32,066 nucleotides of DNA from Hyphomicrobium sp. (GCA_022844105.1 JALHMJ010000020.1:1-32066), one strand, 5' to 3'; positions 1-7,903 are shown, numbered from the stretch's first letter. Notes: a model not told the origin generated them from the sequence alone. Made by a program: numbers and translations.

Positions 1-498
1 CGCATACCGGCGATCATCGATCCGGCGGGCCCAGAAGGCAGGCCCATCGCCCTATGGGAATCCGGTGCGATCCTCCTCTATCTGGCCGACAAGACGGGCC
101 AGCTCATTTCCACTGCACCTGCCCCGCGTTATGAGGTGCTGACCTGGGTGTTTTTCCAGATGTCGGCCCTTGGTCCGATGTTCGGGCAGCTTGGCTTTTT
201 CCTCCGATCGGGCGGCAAAGACTATGAGGACAAACGACCTCAGCAGCGTTTCGCGGATGAATCCAAACGGCTACTTGGGGTCCTGGATCGCCAGTTGGCA
301 GGCCAAGACTGGATCGTCGGCGAGTATTCGATCTCGGACATCGCGACTCTTGGATGGGTGAATGCGCTGGTCAGTTCGTACGATGCTGGCGACATCCTCG
401 GGTTTGCCGACTTCTCGAACATCAACGCATGGCTTGGACGCGGGCTGGCTCGACCAGCAGTACAGCGTGGCCTGCACATCCCTGCGAGGCCGGCATGA
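1..498 (+). CDS. Glutathione S-transferase family protein (5'-truncated by window edge)
   Basis: The frame is open from base 1, so the start lies outside the window; about 165 residues remain. The first 40 visible residues read as the end of a thioredoxin-fold GST N-domain: the IPAIIDP strand and the WESGAILLYLAD segment, where Glu-Ser normally contacts the gamma-glutamyl group of glutathione. The rest is the helical C-domain, with LDRQLAGQDWIVGEYSISD matching the usual capping region. The layout resembles the YfcG/Nu-type disulfide-bond oxidoreductases, inferred from the motif pattern only. Its TGA overlaps the ATG of the downstream corA-like gene (ATGA), which suggests translational coupling. 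The exact subclass and substrate cannot be told. Confidence 0.85.
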   Translation, partial: RIPAIIDPAGPEGRPIALWESGAILLYLADKTGQLISTAPAPRYEVLTWVFFQMSALGPMFGQLGFFLRSGGKDYEDKRPQQRFADESKRLLGVLDRQLAGQDWIVGEYSISDIATLGWVNALVSSYDAGDILGFADFSNINAWLGRGLARPAVQRGLHIPARPA

Positions 499-1463
499 GC
501 ATCATCGCCGCCTATTATTACAAGGACGGTAGGCGAATCCGGGAAATCGCAATCGACGAGCGAGTCCAGATGGACAAGGGTCGCTCAGGCTTCTGCTGGA
601 TCGCGCTTAGCGAGCCCACCGCCGACGAACTTCACGCGCTCCAAGCGACGTATGACCTCCATCCGTTGGCAGTCGACAACGCGATGCACCCGCTGTGCCC
701 GCCCAAGCTGGAAGTCTACAACGATGAGCTGTACATCGTCGCGCAGACAGCCGAGCTGGTTGGCGACCAGATCAACTACGGGAAGATGGCGCTTTTCACC
801 GGCCACAATCATCTCATAAGCGTTCGGCACGGCAACGCCGGAGCGCTCGGCAACCTCCGGCAGCAACTCGAGGCTTCGCCTGCACTCTTCGGAAAGGGTG
901 TCGACTATGTGTTGCACGCCGTCCTGCACCGGATCGTCGACCAATATTTGCCCATCTTTGAGATGATCGAGGATGACGTCCTGGCGATGGAGAAACGGTC
1001 GCTTGACGACTTCTTCGGGCGAGAGGACGTGGCGCACATCTTCGGACTAAGGTCCGAACTCACGCGCTTCCAGCGCACGCTCGGGGCTATGGGAGAACTG
1101 GTACGAAAGCTCGTGCGCGGCCACTTTCCCTGCATCAGCGCCGAAGTGGCACCATTTTTCAGCGACGTCGCGGACCATGTCCACCGCGTGCAGTCCATGG
1201 TCGACGGCCTTCTTCAGGTTCTGTCCACGGTATTCGAGGCCAGCAGCCTTCTGGAAGCGCAAAGGATCGGTGCGGTCACTCGCCAGCTCGCGGCTTGGGC
1301 GGCAATACTGGCGGTCCCGACGGCGATCGCTGGAATATACGGCATGAATTTCAAGAACATGCCGGAACTGGACACGACCTATGGATACTTCGTCGTGCTC
1401 GGGCTGATCGCGGTGTTCGGCCTTCTCCTGTTCGTGCGCTTCAAGAAGGCAAAGTGGCTATGA
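495..1463 (+). CDS. corA: CorA-family magnesium/cobalt transporter
   Basis: A 322-residue inner-membrane divalent cation channel of the CorA (2-TM-GxN) family, expected to form pentamers that take up Mg2+ and sometimes Co2+ or Ni2+. The signature Gly-Met-Asn lies at residues 283-285, directly after the first membrane helix (about 263-282). A second helix follows (about 298-315), then a short basic tail RFKKAKWL. The N-terminal 240 residues form the cytoplasmic funnel domain, including the LHPLAVDNA segment typical of the family. I chose the ATG at 495, which overlaps the GST stop, over an upstream in-frame start inside the GST gene because the residues upstream do not look like CorA. The length is normal. 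Confidence 0.93.
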   Translation: MSIIAAYYYKDGRRIREIAIDERVQMDKGRSGFCWIALSEPTADELHALQATYDLHPLAVDNAMHPLCPPKLEVYNDELYIVAQTAELVGDQINYGKMALFTGHNHLISVRHGNAGALGNLRQQLEASPALFGKGVDYVLHAVLHRIVDQYLPIFEMIEDDVLAMEKRSLDDFFGREDVAHIFGLRSELTRFQRTLGAMGELVRKLVRGHFPCISAEVAPFFSDVADHVHRVQSMVDGLLQVLSTVFEASSLLEAQRIGAVTRQLAAWAAILAVPTAIAGIYGMNFKNMPELDTTYGYFVVLGLIAVFGLLLFVRFKKAKWL

Positions 1464-1557
1464 ATACCGCACATTGCGCGCTTATCCGCTATCTGACGGG
1501 TCACAGTGCGCCTTGCGCAGAAGCGCGTGCAATCCAACCCGAGATGAAGGTGCGTCC

Positions 1558-2130
1558 ATGACATCCCAACTGACCGGCGTTCTACAGGCAGTCCAATCCT
1601 TCGTCGCCAAGGGCTACGACCGCGAGTACCGGGTCAAGGACGGCAATCTCGTCGATCTCGAACTCAGATCGACCCTTGATCCGTGCGCCATTCGCGTCGA
1701 CGCGGCGTTGCGCCTCGAAAGCGGAGACGACGGCGAAGACGCCTCCAACATCTATGCGATCACCGATCCAGCGACCGGGCACAAGGGCCTATTGATCGAC
1801 GCGTTCGACGTGTTCGACGAGATATGTCACCGCGACCTTTCCGAGCGGCTTGTGGCTAATCGGGAAACAGCGTCGGCAGGTGACCAGAATGTTCCAAGCA
1901 AGCACGGACTGCGCAAAGTCCTCAAGAAGGAGTTCGACCACGATCCCTACCGTTACGTTCTGCGGGAGGGCTTTCCAGACTTCCCGGCATGTCCTTTCGG
2001 CGGGGACTTCAGCATGCTCGGCTTTGATACCGCCGAGCAGTCGTATGTGTGGCTCGTTACAAGCATCATCCGAGATCCTCGGCTGATTAGAATCCCCTAC
2101 CAGGGAGAAGGCGTCATCAGCGATGAATAG
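1558..2130 (+). CDS. Uncharacterised protein with a small conserved N-terminal domain
   Basis: This 190-residue protein is not confidently recognised. The ATG at 1558 is preceded by a GAAGG element; a longer in-frame start at 1474 adds only low-complexity residues. Residues 1-90 follow the pattern of a family of about 100 residues often mislabelled phosphoribosylpyrophosphate synthetase: an amphipathic helix, a short LELRSTL strand, an acidic ESGDDGEDASNIYAI stretch, and GHKGLLIDAFDVFDE. Residues 118-180 form a second segment that I do not recognise, with FDHDPYRYVLREGFPDFP and a WLVTSIIRDPRLIRIPY region. There is no signal peptide or membrane helix. It follows corA by about 95 bases in the same direction. 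No function is proposed. Confidence 0.7.
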   Translation: MTSQLTGVLQAVQSFVAKGYDREYRVKDGNLVDLELRSTLDPCAIRVDAALRLESGDDGEDASNIYAITDPATGHKGLLIDAFDVFDEICHRDLSERLVANRETASAGDQNVPSKHGLRKVLKKEFDHDPYRYVLREGFPDFPACPFGGDFSMLGFDTAEQSYVWLVTSIIRDPRLIRIPYQGEGVISDE

Positions 2131-2222
2131 CGGCGTCGCGTAGCCAATGAGGTCCAGTCCCGAGGCAAGTCACGGACCAGCCAACTGGAACATTTGAATT
2201 ATCGAAACACAATGAGGTGATG

Positions 2223-2672
2223 ATGGATTGGAATAAAGACCACATCCGAGAAACTATGCTTTCTCTGGAGACCGCAGCCTTGAATAGTGCTCGCGACAAT
2301 TATCTGGATTATGTCTCCACCGCTCGGCTTGATCGGACCGAACCGATCGAGAACGATGAGCATGCTCAGGCCGAAATCGCGAGCGACTTCGCTGAAGCGC
2401 TTGATGACACACTCCATGACTATGCCGATAAACTCGAAAAGCTCAGGAAGATCGATTTCGGCCCTAAGTCGGCTGTCACCGAAGGCGCTGTCGTCAAGCT
2501 GTCCGGACGATACTTTGTGATCGCAGTGTCAACGAGCAAGTTCACCTGTCATGGGCGTGAGCTTATGGGCATTTCCACGATGGCGCCGATCTTCGAAGCT
2601 ATCGAAGGTGCCCGAGCTGGAGAGACCGTGCAGGTCAAGGGCCGGGTCCTCACTATTGAGGACGTGGCATAG
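2223..2672 (+). CDS. GreA/GreB-like C-terminal domain protein
   Basis: A 149-residue acidic protein. The first 75 residues are predicted helical and rich in Glu, Asp and Ala. The last 70 look like the FKBP-like C-terminal domain of GreA/GreB transcript-cleavage factors: an ISTMAPIFEAIEGARAGETV stretch that matches the usual pattern of a small-side-chain loop, a helix and then GxxVGD, followed by a short strand ending VLTIEDV. Unlike GreA the N-terminus is short, so an antiparallel coiled coil reaching the polymerase active site is uncertain. The start could be GTG 2217, ATG 2220 or ATG 2223; the GAGG at 2214-2217 favours 2223. It could affect RNA polymerase or use the domain otherwise. Confidence 0.7.
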   Translation: MDWNKDHIRETMLSLETAALNSARDNYLDYVSTARLDRTEPIENDEHAQAEIASDFAEALDDTLHDYADKLEKLRKIDFGPKSAVTEGAVVKLSGRYFVIAVSTSKFTCHGRELMGISTMAPIFEAIEGARAGETVQVKGRVLTIEDVA

Positions 2673-2754
2673 GACACCACCCGCTTAGCCCTGAGCCAGC
2701 CCCGGGCGCCCTGCGACCCCTTCTGCATCCGCACCCATCAAGCTGGAGACACTG

Positions 2755-3768
2755 ATGAAAGCTGTTGGTTACAAGGTTCCGGGACCCATCGCCGAGGATG
2801 CCGCGCTGGTTGACATCGATCTGCCTCGGCCTGTCGCTGCAGGATTCGATATCCTGGTTGAGGTAAAGGCCGTCTCGGTCAACCCGGTCGACTACAAGAT
2901 CCGCAACAGCACGCCGCCCGCCAATGGCGATTGGAAGGTGCTGGGTTGGGATGCCGCCGGGATCGTGCGCGAGGTCGGTCCCGACGTGACGCAGTTCAAG
3001 TCAGGCGACGAGGTCTATTACGCCGGATCGATCACACGGCCCGGCACCAATGCGCAGTTCCATCTCGTCGACGCCCGGATCGTCGGTCGCAAACCCGCGT
3101 CGCTCGACTGGGCGGAAGCGGCGGCGCTGCCGCTGACGGCGTTGACGGCCTGGGAGGCAATGTTCGACCGCCTGGACGTGGCGAAACCCGTCCCAGGTGC
3201 GGCGGCGGCGATCCTCATCATCGGTGGCGCGGGCGGGGTCGGGTCGATCGCCATCCAGATCGCGCGACAGCGCACGGACCTGACCGTCATCGCCACCGCC
3301 TCTCGACCGGAAACCCAGGAGTGGGTGAAAGGGCTCGGCGCTCACCACGTCATCGACCATTCTCGGCCGCTCGCGGCACAGATCGCTGAGCTTGGCATCG
3401 GCGCTCCCGCTTTCGTCTTTTCGACCACGCACACCGAGCAGCATGTCGCCGACATCGCCGAACTGATCGCCCCGCAAGGACGGTTCGGGCTGATCGACGA
3501 TCCCAAGACATTCGATATCATGGTGTTCAAACGCAAGGCGGTGTCGATCCACCACGAGCTGATGTTCACACGGTCGATCTACGGCACGCCCGACATGAAT
3601 GAGCAGGGCAAGATCCTCGATGCGCTAGCGGTCCTGGTCGACGACGGCAAAATCCGCACGACGCTGACCCAGCGACTGTCGCCGATCAATGCTGCCAATC
3701 TGAAGACGGCGCATGCGCAGAGCGAAAGTGGCGCAGCAAAAGGCAAGATCGTCCTCGAAGGCTTCTGA
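2755..3768 (+). CDS. Zinc-free quinone oxidoreductase / MDR-superfamily alcohol dehydrogenase-like enzyme
   Basis: A 337-residue cytosolic medium-chain dehydrogenase/reductase. The N-terminal GroES-like domain contains VKAVSVNPVDYKIR and LGWDAAGIVREVG, where the zinc-binding Cys/His of true alcohol dehydrogenases are missing (Asn-Pro-Val-Asp instead). The Rossmann domain starts near residue 155 with GGAGGVGS, the usual NADPH-binding glycine motif of quinone oxidoreductases. The pattern fits the zinc-type alcohol dehydrogenase-like family TIGR02817. The likely role is NADPH-dependent reduction of a quinone or enone, for example in oxidative-stress detoxification; this is inferred. The next gene starts 72 bases downstream on the same strand, so both may share a transcript. 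Confidence 0.88.
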   Translation: MKAVGYKVPGPIAEDAALVDIDLPRPVAAGFDILVEVKAVSVNPVDYKIRNSTPPANGDWKVLGWDAAGIVREVGPDVTQFKSGDEVYYAGSITRPGTNAQFHLVDARIVGRKPASLDWAEAAALPLTALTAWEAMFDRLDVAKPVPGAAAAILIIGGAGGVGSIAIQIARQRTDLTVIATASRPETQEWVKGLGAHHVIDHSRPLAAQIAELGIGAPAFVFSTTHTEQHVADIAELIAPQGRFGLIDDPKTFDIMVFKRKAVSIHHELMFTRSIYGTPDMNEQGKILDALAVLVDDGKIRTTLTQRLSPINAANLKTAHAQSESGAAKGKIVLEGF

Positions 3769-3840
3769 CAACCGCCACCACCAAACATCTTTCTCAACCT
3801 CAAGAGCGCCGGACGGATTGCGCCCGGCGAAGGAAATCCC

Positions 3841-4272
3841 ATGACCAAATCCATCGCCACCGCCTCGATCAACCGCGAAACCGCAGTCGCCCTCATCGAC
3901 GCGGCGATCACCGCGGCCCATTCGCTCGGTATCCCGGCTGCCGTCGCCGTTGTCGACGCCACCGGTAACCTGCGCGCGTTCCAGCGCACCGACGACGCGC
4001 CGTTTCTCACCGTCGATGTTGCCGTCGATAAGGCTTGGAGCTCAGCCTCGTTTGGGTTCCCGACCCATGTCTGGAACGACTATGTGACCAACGATCCAAA
4101 AGTGGCGCCGCTGGCCTATCGCCCCCGCATGGTCGCTGTCGGCGGCGGCTATCCGATCCTGGAGGACGGGAAGTTGATCGGCGGGATCGGCATTTCCGGA
4201 GGTACGTATCAGCAGGATCAGGATGCGTGCGTCGAGGCACTCAAGAAAATCGGGTTCCAGCTACCAGCCTGA
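3841..4272 (+). CDS. GlcG/HbpS family protein (DUF336)
   Basis: A 143-residue protein of the GlcG/HbpS (haem-degrading domain) family. Visible hallmarks are AAHSLGIPAAVAVVDATGNLRAFQRTD shortened here to its order of elements (small-residue helix, VAVVD strand, GxLxAF), then DVAVDKAW, and a C-terminal VAVGGGYPILEDG-type loop followed by GGIGISGG. Members form octamers; some bind haem or corrinoids and sense redox stress, while others have no known function. A GAAGGAAA ribosome binding site precedes the ATG. It probably forms an operon with the quinone-reductase-like gene upstream. There is no signal peptide, so it is taken as cytosolic. Confidence 0.85.
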   Translation: MTKSIATASINRETAVALIDAAITAAHSLGIPAAVAVVDATGNLRAFQRTDDAPFLTVDVAVDKAWSSASFGFPTHVWNDYVTNDPKVAPLAYRPRMVAVGGGYPILEDGKLIGGIGISGGTYQQDQDACVEALKKIGFQLPA

Positions 4273-4294
4273 CGATGAGCCAACGCCGCATTGG

Positions 4295-4765
4295 TTACGC
4301 TTGCCCCAGTTCGTTCACGAGGTGGTCCGCGTCGAGATGGAAGTCCGAGAAAACGATGCGACCGCCAGCGTCGATAACCGTGAACCAAGGTGTTCCTCGG
4401 GTACGGTAGTCTTCCATGAAGGAGGGAAACTTCGCGCCTGCCGGCGGCTCGTCATGACCGAAAGCGACAGGAAGCGCATACTTGAGCTGGTTCACGCGCA
4501 GCTGCTCGAAGGTGTTCTCATGCGCTCCTTCGAAAACGGTCTGGATCACAGCGAAGCCGACAGCCGTCGGTGCAAGCGCGGCATGCAATCGTTGCAGCGT
4601 CGGAAACCCATGCAAATGGCAGCCAGGGCACCAGTGCTGGAAGGCGAACAAGATCTTTGGGCCAGTCCCGACATCCGACAACCTGAGCGGCGCGATGCTT
4701 GCTCCATCCTCGCCAATCCATTTCTGCACCCGCAGTTCAGGCGCTTGTCGTTCAGCCACGCTCAT
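4295..4765 (-). CDS. Thioredoxin-fold protein with a CPGC motif (redoxin/TlpA-like)
   Basis: A 156-residue thioredoxin-fold protein. A beta strand ILFAFQHWCPGC carries a CPGC redox pair at the position of the thioredoxin CxxC, followed by a helix. The cis-proline-like RGTPWFTVID and the closing segment GRIVFSDFHLDAD complete the fold. It resembles AhpC/TSA- or TlpA-like redoxins annotated as TlpA family disulfide reductases. No signal peptide or membrane anchor is seen, which argues for a cytosolic reductase or peroxidase and against a cytochrome c maturation role. It lies convergent to the GlcG-like gene with only 22 bases between the stops. Confidence 0.8.
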   Translation of the reverse strand: MSVAERQAPELRVQKWIGEDGASIAPLRLSDVGTGPKILFAFQHWCPGCHLHGFPTLQRLHAALAPTAVGFAVIQTVFEGAHENTFEQLRVNQLKYALPVAFGHDEPPAGAKFPSFMEDYRTRGTPWFTVIDAGGRIVFSDFHLDADHLVNELGQA

Positions 4766-5032
4766 CGATCCTCCACTCCCGATGCAGAAGCCTCGTGAAT
4801 CGTCGCGCGTCGCAACGGCACGCGAACATCCGACAATGCTTCTATCTCCCGACGTTTTGATCCAGCAGTAAATTCTCCCGAATTTTACTAGGGATCAAAA
4901 TGTTTTCGCGTGTCAGACTGTGAAGGTATGCGCGTCTTAATTGTAATAGCAGGGCGCTATAGTTTCCATACTTTACAGCCCGTCAGTCATACGGTCTCGT
5001 TTGCGTAGCGTGGAGGCATGACGATCACTATA

Positions 5033-5379
5033 TCCTGAATAAACGAGATCCATTCTCCGTTGGTCACGAGCCTGTTCGCCAGTTTGAACGGCCGCACGAA
5101 CGCCTGGTGGCGTGGGTACTCGTTGTCCCATGCATAGCCGCGGCCATCGTGTCCAAATTCGATCAATCCGCTCTTGTATTCAGACCATCGCAGCGGCGCT
5201 GCTGCTGCATCGTTGATAAGAGATAGCTTGCCAGGAATGTACGCGGGGCGAAGCGGGTTCGCTGCAAAGAGAGCAAGGAGATCCATGAGTAGCAGTTCCT
5301 GATGCTGCTCCTCGTGATTGATGCCGATTTCAATCAACCGATTGACCTCAGCCCAGGGAATAGTTTTGGAGATCAGCAT
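5033..5379 (-). pseudogene. egtB: egtB remnant (ergothioneine biosynthesis sulfoxide synthase fragment)
   Basis: A minus-strand frame from about 5379 to 5033 encodes a clear internal piece of EgtB, the non-haem iron enzyme joining cysteine or gamma-glutamylcysteine to hercynine. Visible pieces are the DinB-like iron-site helix INHEEQHQELLLMDLL (the paired His ligands), NPLRPAY, and the start of the FGE-sulfatase domain: FGHDGRGYAWDNEYPRHQ and NRLVTNGEWISFIQD. Just after this the expected Gly-Gly-Tyr-Ser-Asp continues in another frame (GYSD is readable there), and the reading soon stops near 4980. The first part of the enzyme and most of the FGE domain are absent. An intact EgtB has over 400 residues, so this is a decayed fragment. 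Confidence 0.8.
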
Positions 5380-5576
5380 GAGCCGCTTTGCCGAACCCGT
5401 CTTCGTAGCCGCCGGCCTTCGGACCCCCTGAGGTCCTTCGAGATGGGCGAGATCCTCGCAAGTGATCTTGGGAATGCGAACAGCAAAAGCCCGGTTTGGA
5501 CTCAAATGGTGGTCCCGAGCTCTGACATAACGGACGGAGGGGCACTCCTGCGCACCAAGGCCCTTGCGGACGCAAT

Positions 5577-5849
5577 ATGAAACCTGATGTCCTCCTGTAC
5601 ACAACGAGTTGGTGCCCGTTCTGCCGACGGGCGAAGACGCTCCTCAAGGAGAAGGGCGTGCAATGGAATGAGCTCGATATCGAGGCAGATCCAGTTCACC
5701 GGCAGGCCATGACCGAAGCCTCCGGCCGAAACACCGTGCCGCAGATCTTCATCAACGGCACGCATGTCGGTGGCTCCGACGAGCTTTTCGAGCTCGATGC
5801 CAAGGGTGAACTCGACGAACTCCTCGCGCGCGCGCCGCCTGCGAACTGA
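5577..5849 (+). CDS. grxC: Glutaredoxin 3
   Basis: A 90-residue monodomain glutaredoxin of the GrxC type. The active site is WCPFC at residues 12-16, close to the CPYC of GrxC and a dithiol type. The cis-proline motif TVPQIFING and the glutathione-binding GGSDELFEL follow in the right order and spacing. It reduces protein disulfides and glutathione mixed disulfides with electrons from glutathione. The start overlaps, on the opposite strand, the open frame around the egtB remnant, which indicates rearrangement at this junction. The Shine-Dalgarno is weak (GGACG). A GST gene and other thiol-active genes lie in the same 9 kb. Confidence 0.93.
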   Translation: MKPDVLLYTTSWCPFCRRAKTLLKEKGVQWNELDIEADPVHRQAMTEASGRNTVPQIFINGTHVGGSDELFELDAKGELDELLARAPPAN

Positions 5850-5917
5850 GCGGTTGCGGCCCGGGCCAGACATTCCACGAACCCCGTGCCGGTTGATGAA
5901 TACGAGAGGAGATTCCA

Positions 5918-6199
5918 TTGGTCTCAGCGGTCTGGAAAGACACCACCATCGCCACAAGCGACGAGACAGTTGTCGTCGAGGGAAACCACTACTTCCCACC
6001 GTCTGCAGTCGACCTGAGCCTGCTTGAGATGAGCCCGCACACGTCTGTCTGTCCGATCAAGGGCGCCGCGCGCTACTTCCATGTTCGCGTGGGTGAGGCG
6101 CTCAACGCGAACGCGGCCTGGACCTATCCTGACCCCACTCCGGACGCCGAGGGTATCCGGGATTACATCGCTTTCTGGAAAGGCGTGGACGTTGCGTAG
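5918..6199 (+). CDS. DUF427 domain protein
   Basis: A 93-residue protein matching the DUF427 beta-fold family: an early VWKDTTIATSDETVVVEGN, then YFPPSAV, the conserved SVCPIKGAARYF core, and a C-terminal AWTYPDPTPDAEGIRDYIAF. The start is a TTG at 5918; an AGGAG element at 5907-5911 is well placed for it, and no better ATG is in frame. The function is not established; family members are small cytosolic proteins often next to stress or redox genes. It lies 68 bases after grxC in the same direction, so co-transcription is plausible. Confidence 0.85.
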   Translation: MVSAVWKDTTIATSDETVVVEGNHYFPPSAVDLSLLEMSPHTSVCPIKGAARYFHVRVGEALNANAAWTYPDPTPDAEGIRDYIAFWKGVDVA

Positions 6200-6328
6200 C
6201 AGACGGACAGGCGGCGGCTTCGCTGATAGCCCTGTGCAGTGCAGGAATCTGCCCGCCCCCTTCGCGTGGACCGGCGCTGGCGGTCTCGCACCCTCTGCGC
6301 CTCTGTTGGATCAATTCGGGTGGATGAG

Positions 6329-6595
6329 ATGGAGCATGCCGAGTTCGATGCCGCTTTCGCAAAGCTTGCGGAGGGATACAGCGAAGGGGCCTACGAAGGC
6401 CGGCGTTTCGGCTTGATCGTCCGGCGATCCGGGGACGGAAGTCGCAACAGCCTGTTCGCCAGGGAGTTGGCCGGGACCGACATTGTCAGCTTCAACCTGT
6501 ATCGCGTCACATCAGATAGAACATTGCTGAAGCCGTGCGAGATGTCCGCCGAAAAGGTCGTCGCGTTCGTGCTGGATTTCCGACCGGACCCCTGA
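6329..6595 (+). CDS. Small uncharacterised protein, 88 residues
   Basis: Not recognised by name. The ATG at 6329 sits behind GGTGGATG and is preferred to an in-frame start at 6239, whose extra residues are Arg-rich and atypical. The protein is compact and balanced in charge, with an amphipathic helix FDAAFAKLAEGYSEG, a strand pair RRFGLIVRRSGDGSR, a central LAGTDIVSFNLYRV strand and a final helix ending VVAFVLDF. There are no cysteines apart from one near residue 72, no signal peptide and no membrane segment. Codon and GC use look like the neighbouring genes. It lies between the DUF427 gene and dps, all on the plus strand. Confidence 0.6.
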   Translation: MEHAEFDAAFAKLAEGYSEGAYEGRRFGLIVRRSGDGSRNSLFARELAGTDIVSFNLYRVTSDRTLLKPCEMSAEKVVAFVLDFRPDP

Positions 6596-6792
6596 CGGGC
6601 AGCTGGAGGTCCCGGCCGACCGGGCCGCCTGCGACGCCCGGCTCCCTACGACTGCGCATGTCGCTCAAAGGCATCGAAACTATAGCTGCCGGTCATCGGA
6701 CTTCGTCTGGCGATGAATTCATCCTCTATACATCGCCATCCGTGGGGGAATCGGTGCTGGCTCTTGTAAGCCAGATTGGGAAAGTCTAAGCG

Positions 6793-7287
6793 ATGACGAA
6801 CAACAATGCCGCCGCCCTTCCGACACCTTCTGAACTTGACGAATGCGCGGCGATGACTGTCGCCGACGCTCTGAAGATTATTCTGGCGAACAGCTACGCG
6901 ATCTACCTGAAGACAAAAAATTTCCACTGGCACGTCTCCGGCCCCTACTTCAGGGACTATCACCTGCTTCTTGATGAGCAGGCTGCAGAGATCCTAGCCG
7001 CCACCGATGCGATCGCCGAGCGCGCCCGAAAGACGGGCAACACCACCATTCGATCGATCGGCGATATCGCGCGCTACCAGACCATCAAGGACAATGATGC
7101 TGAGTTCGTGATGCCGCAGGACATGCTGGGCGAACTCCGCGCCGACAATCTCCACATGGTCGAGTCGTTTCGCCGCGCCAAGGAAGTTGCGGACGAGGCG
7201 AAAGATAATGCGACGTCCGGCCTGATCGATACCTGGACGGACGAGGCGGAACGCCGTGCGTGGTTCCTCTTCGAAATCAGCCGCTAG
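6793..7287 (+). CDS. dps: Dps-family DNA-protection ferritin
   Basis: A 164-residue Dps mini-ferritin expected to form a dodecamer that oxidises and stores Fe2+ with hydrogen peroxide and shields DNA. The intersubunit ferroxidase ligands are visible as NFHWHVSGPYFRDYHLLLDEQAAEI, here residues 43-66 in order: His45, His47, His57, Asp61 and Glu65. The remaining helices, ATDAIAERARKTG and a Trp-containing final helix, fit the four-helix bundle. The N-terminus is short and not strongly basic, so DNA binding through a Lys tail is uncertain. A GGGAAAG precedes the ATG. It fits the oxidative and metal stress theme of this region. Confidence 0.93.
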   Translation: MTNNNAAALPTPSELDECAAMTVADALKIILANSYAIYLKTKNFHWHVSGPYFRDYHLLLDEQAAEILAATDAIAERARKTGNTTIRSIGDIARYQTIKDNDAEFVMPQDMLGELRADNLHMVESFRRAKEVADEAKDNATSGLIDTWTDEAERRAWFLFEISR

Positions 7288-7903
7288 TCTGCGCCGGGCA
7301 ACCCGCGTCAGCCATCACGTCTAGGCGTGGAAGGTGAAAGCGGGGAAGGTTGGGGCTGTAGAGGTGGATGCCTTTGGCGTGGCGAGGCCCGAATTTCGCC
7401 CCTTCGCAAAGGCACCGTCTGCTTTCTCAGCACAGCGACGATGGCCGGCTACGCCGGACCAGAATGTCCGAGGTCCGAGTCGGGTCATGTGGAAGCGTTA
7501 AACCACCCGTGACATTGACTGGGCTTCCCCACATAGCGGACGTGATCGGCGAGGGCATTAGCGTCGCCGATTGCAAGGCTGTCGACTTCTGCTTCTGGGA
7601 CGAAGCAGCTTTGTGCGGCGCGCTGGCGGAAAAGGCCCGATAGGTCGCTAATGGCCCTGAACGGGCCTCAAGCGATTGACTGGTATCGGGGTATAATCAG
7701 ACCCGCGTGCCGCTGAAGGGGTTTCGGCCTGCCGCGCCGGCGCAGCAGGCACTGTGGATGGCCGGACACCGCCGCTCACCGGCGCCCTAAACTTGAAGCG
7801 GGTAACCAATCCTTTGAATAACTAAGCCGAAACCGGACATGCCATCAGCTGCCGCTCCGGATCGGGAGCATGCTTGGTCGTCTCTCTAACCAGGAGACCC
7901 ACC
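7288..7903. other. Gene-poor stretch between dps and the integrase
   Basis: No convincing intact gene is present. From 7509 to 7643 the plus strand has an open segment of 44 residues (LPHIADVIGEGISVAD then VDFCFWDEAAL) that resembles a segment lying just after the integrase stop; it is listed as a finding. A small perfect hairpin, GGCCC-TGAAC-GGGCC, lies near 7653-7667. The remainder resembles degraded sequence. The last bases hold the integrase ribosome binding site AGGAGA at 7892. Confidence 0.5.
7509..7643 (+). pseudogene. Possible gene remnant, copy 1 of a duplicated segment
   Basis: An open segment with a possible GTG start and a TAG stop at 7643. Its product contains GLPHIADVIGEGISVADCK and then VDFCFWDEAALCGALAEK. 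The same order of residues (LP, DV-x-G, VA, WD-x-AA) reappears in the frame running on past the integrase stop, 8546-8660. It lacks a ribosome binding site and is too short to place in a family, so I treat it as a fragment. It could instead be a small gene. Confidence 0.3.

Noticed and set aside
3001..3555. A 184-residue minus-strand frame in the quinone-reductase-like gene
   Set aside because: It is a shadow of a clearly conserved gene; its composition is Asp/Arg/Gly-rich.
6535..6789. A frame ending three bases before dps, with an internal ATG at 6658
   Set aside because: It overlaps the end of the 88-residue gene, has no ribosome binding site, and only the last 43 residues look protein-like; not enough support.
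7327..7512. Short plus-strand frames after dps
   Set aside because: They are Gly/Arg/Cys-rich with no ribosome binding site and no family pattern.
7676..7697. TTGACT and TATAAT near 7676-7697 as a promoter
   Set aside because: The spacer is only 10 bases, far from the 16-18 needed.
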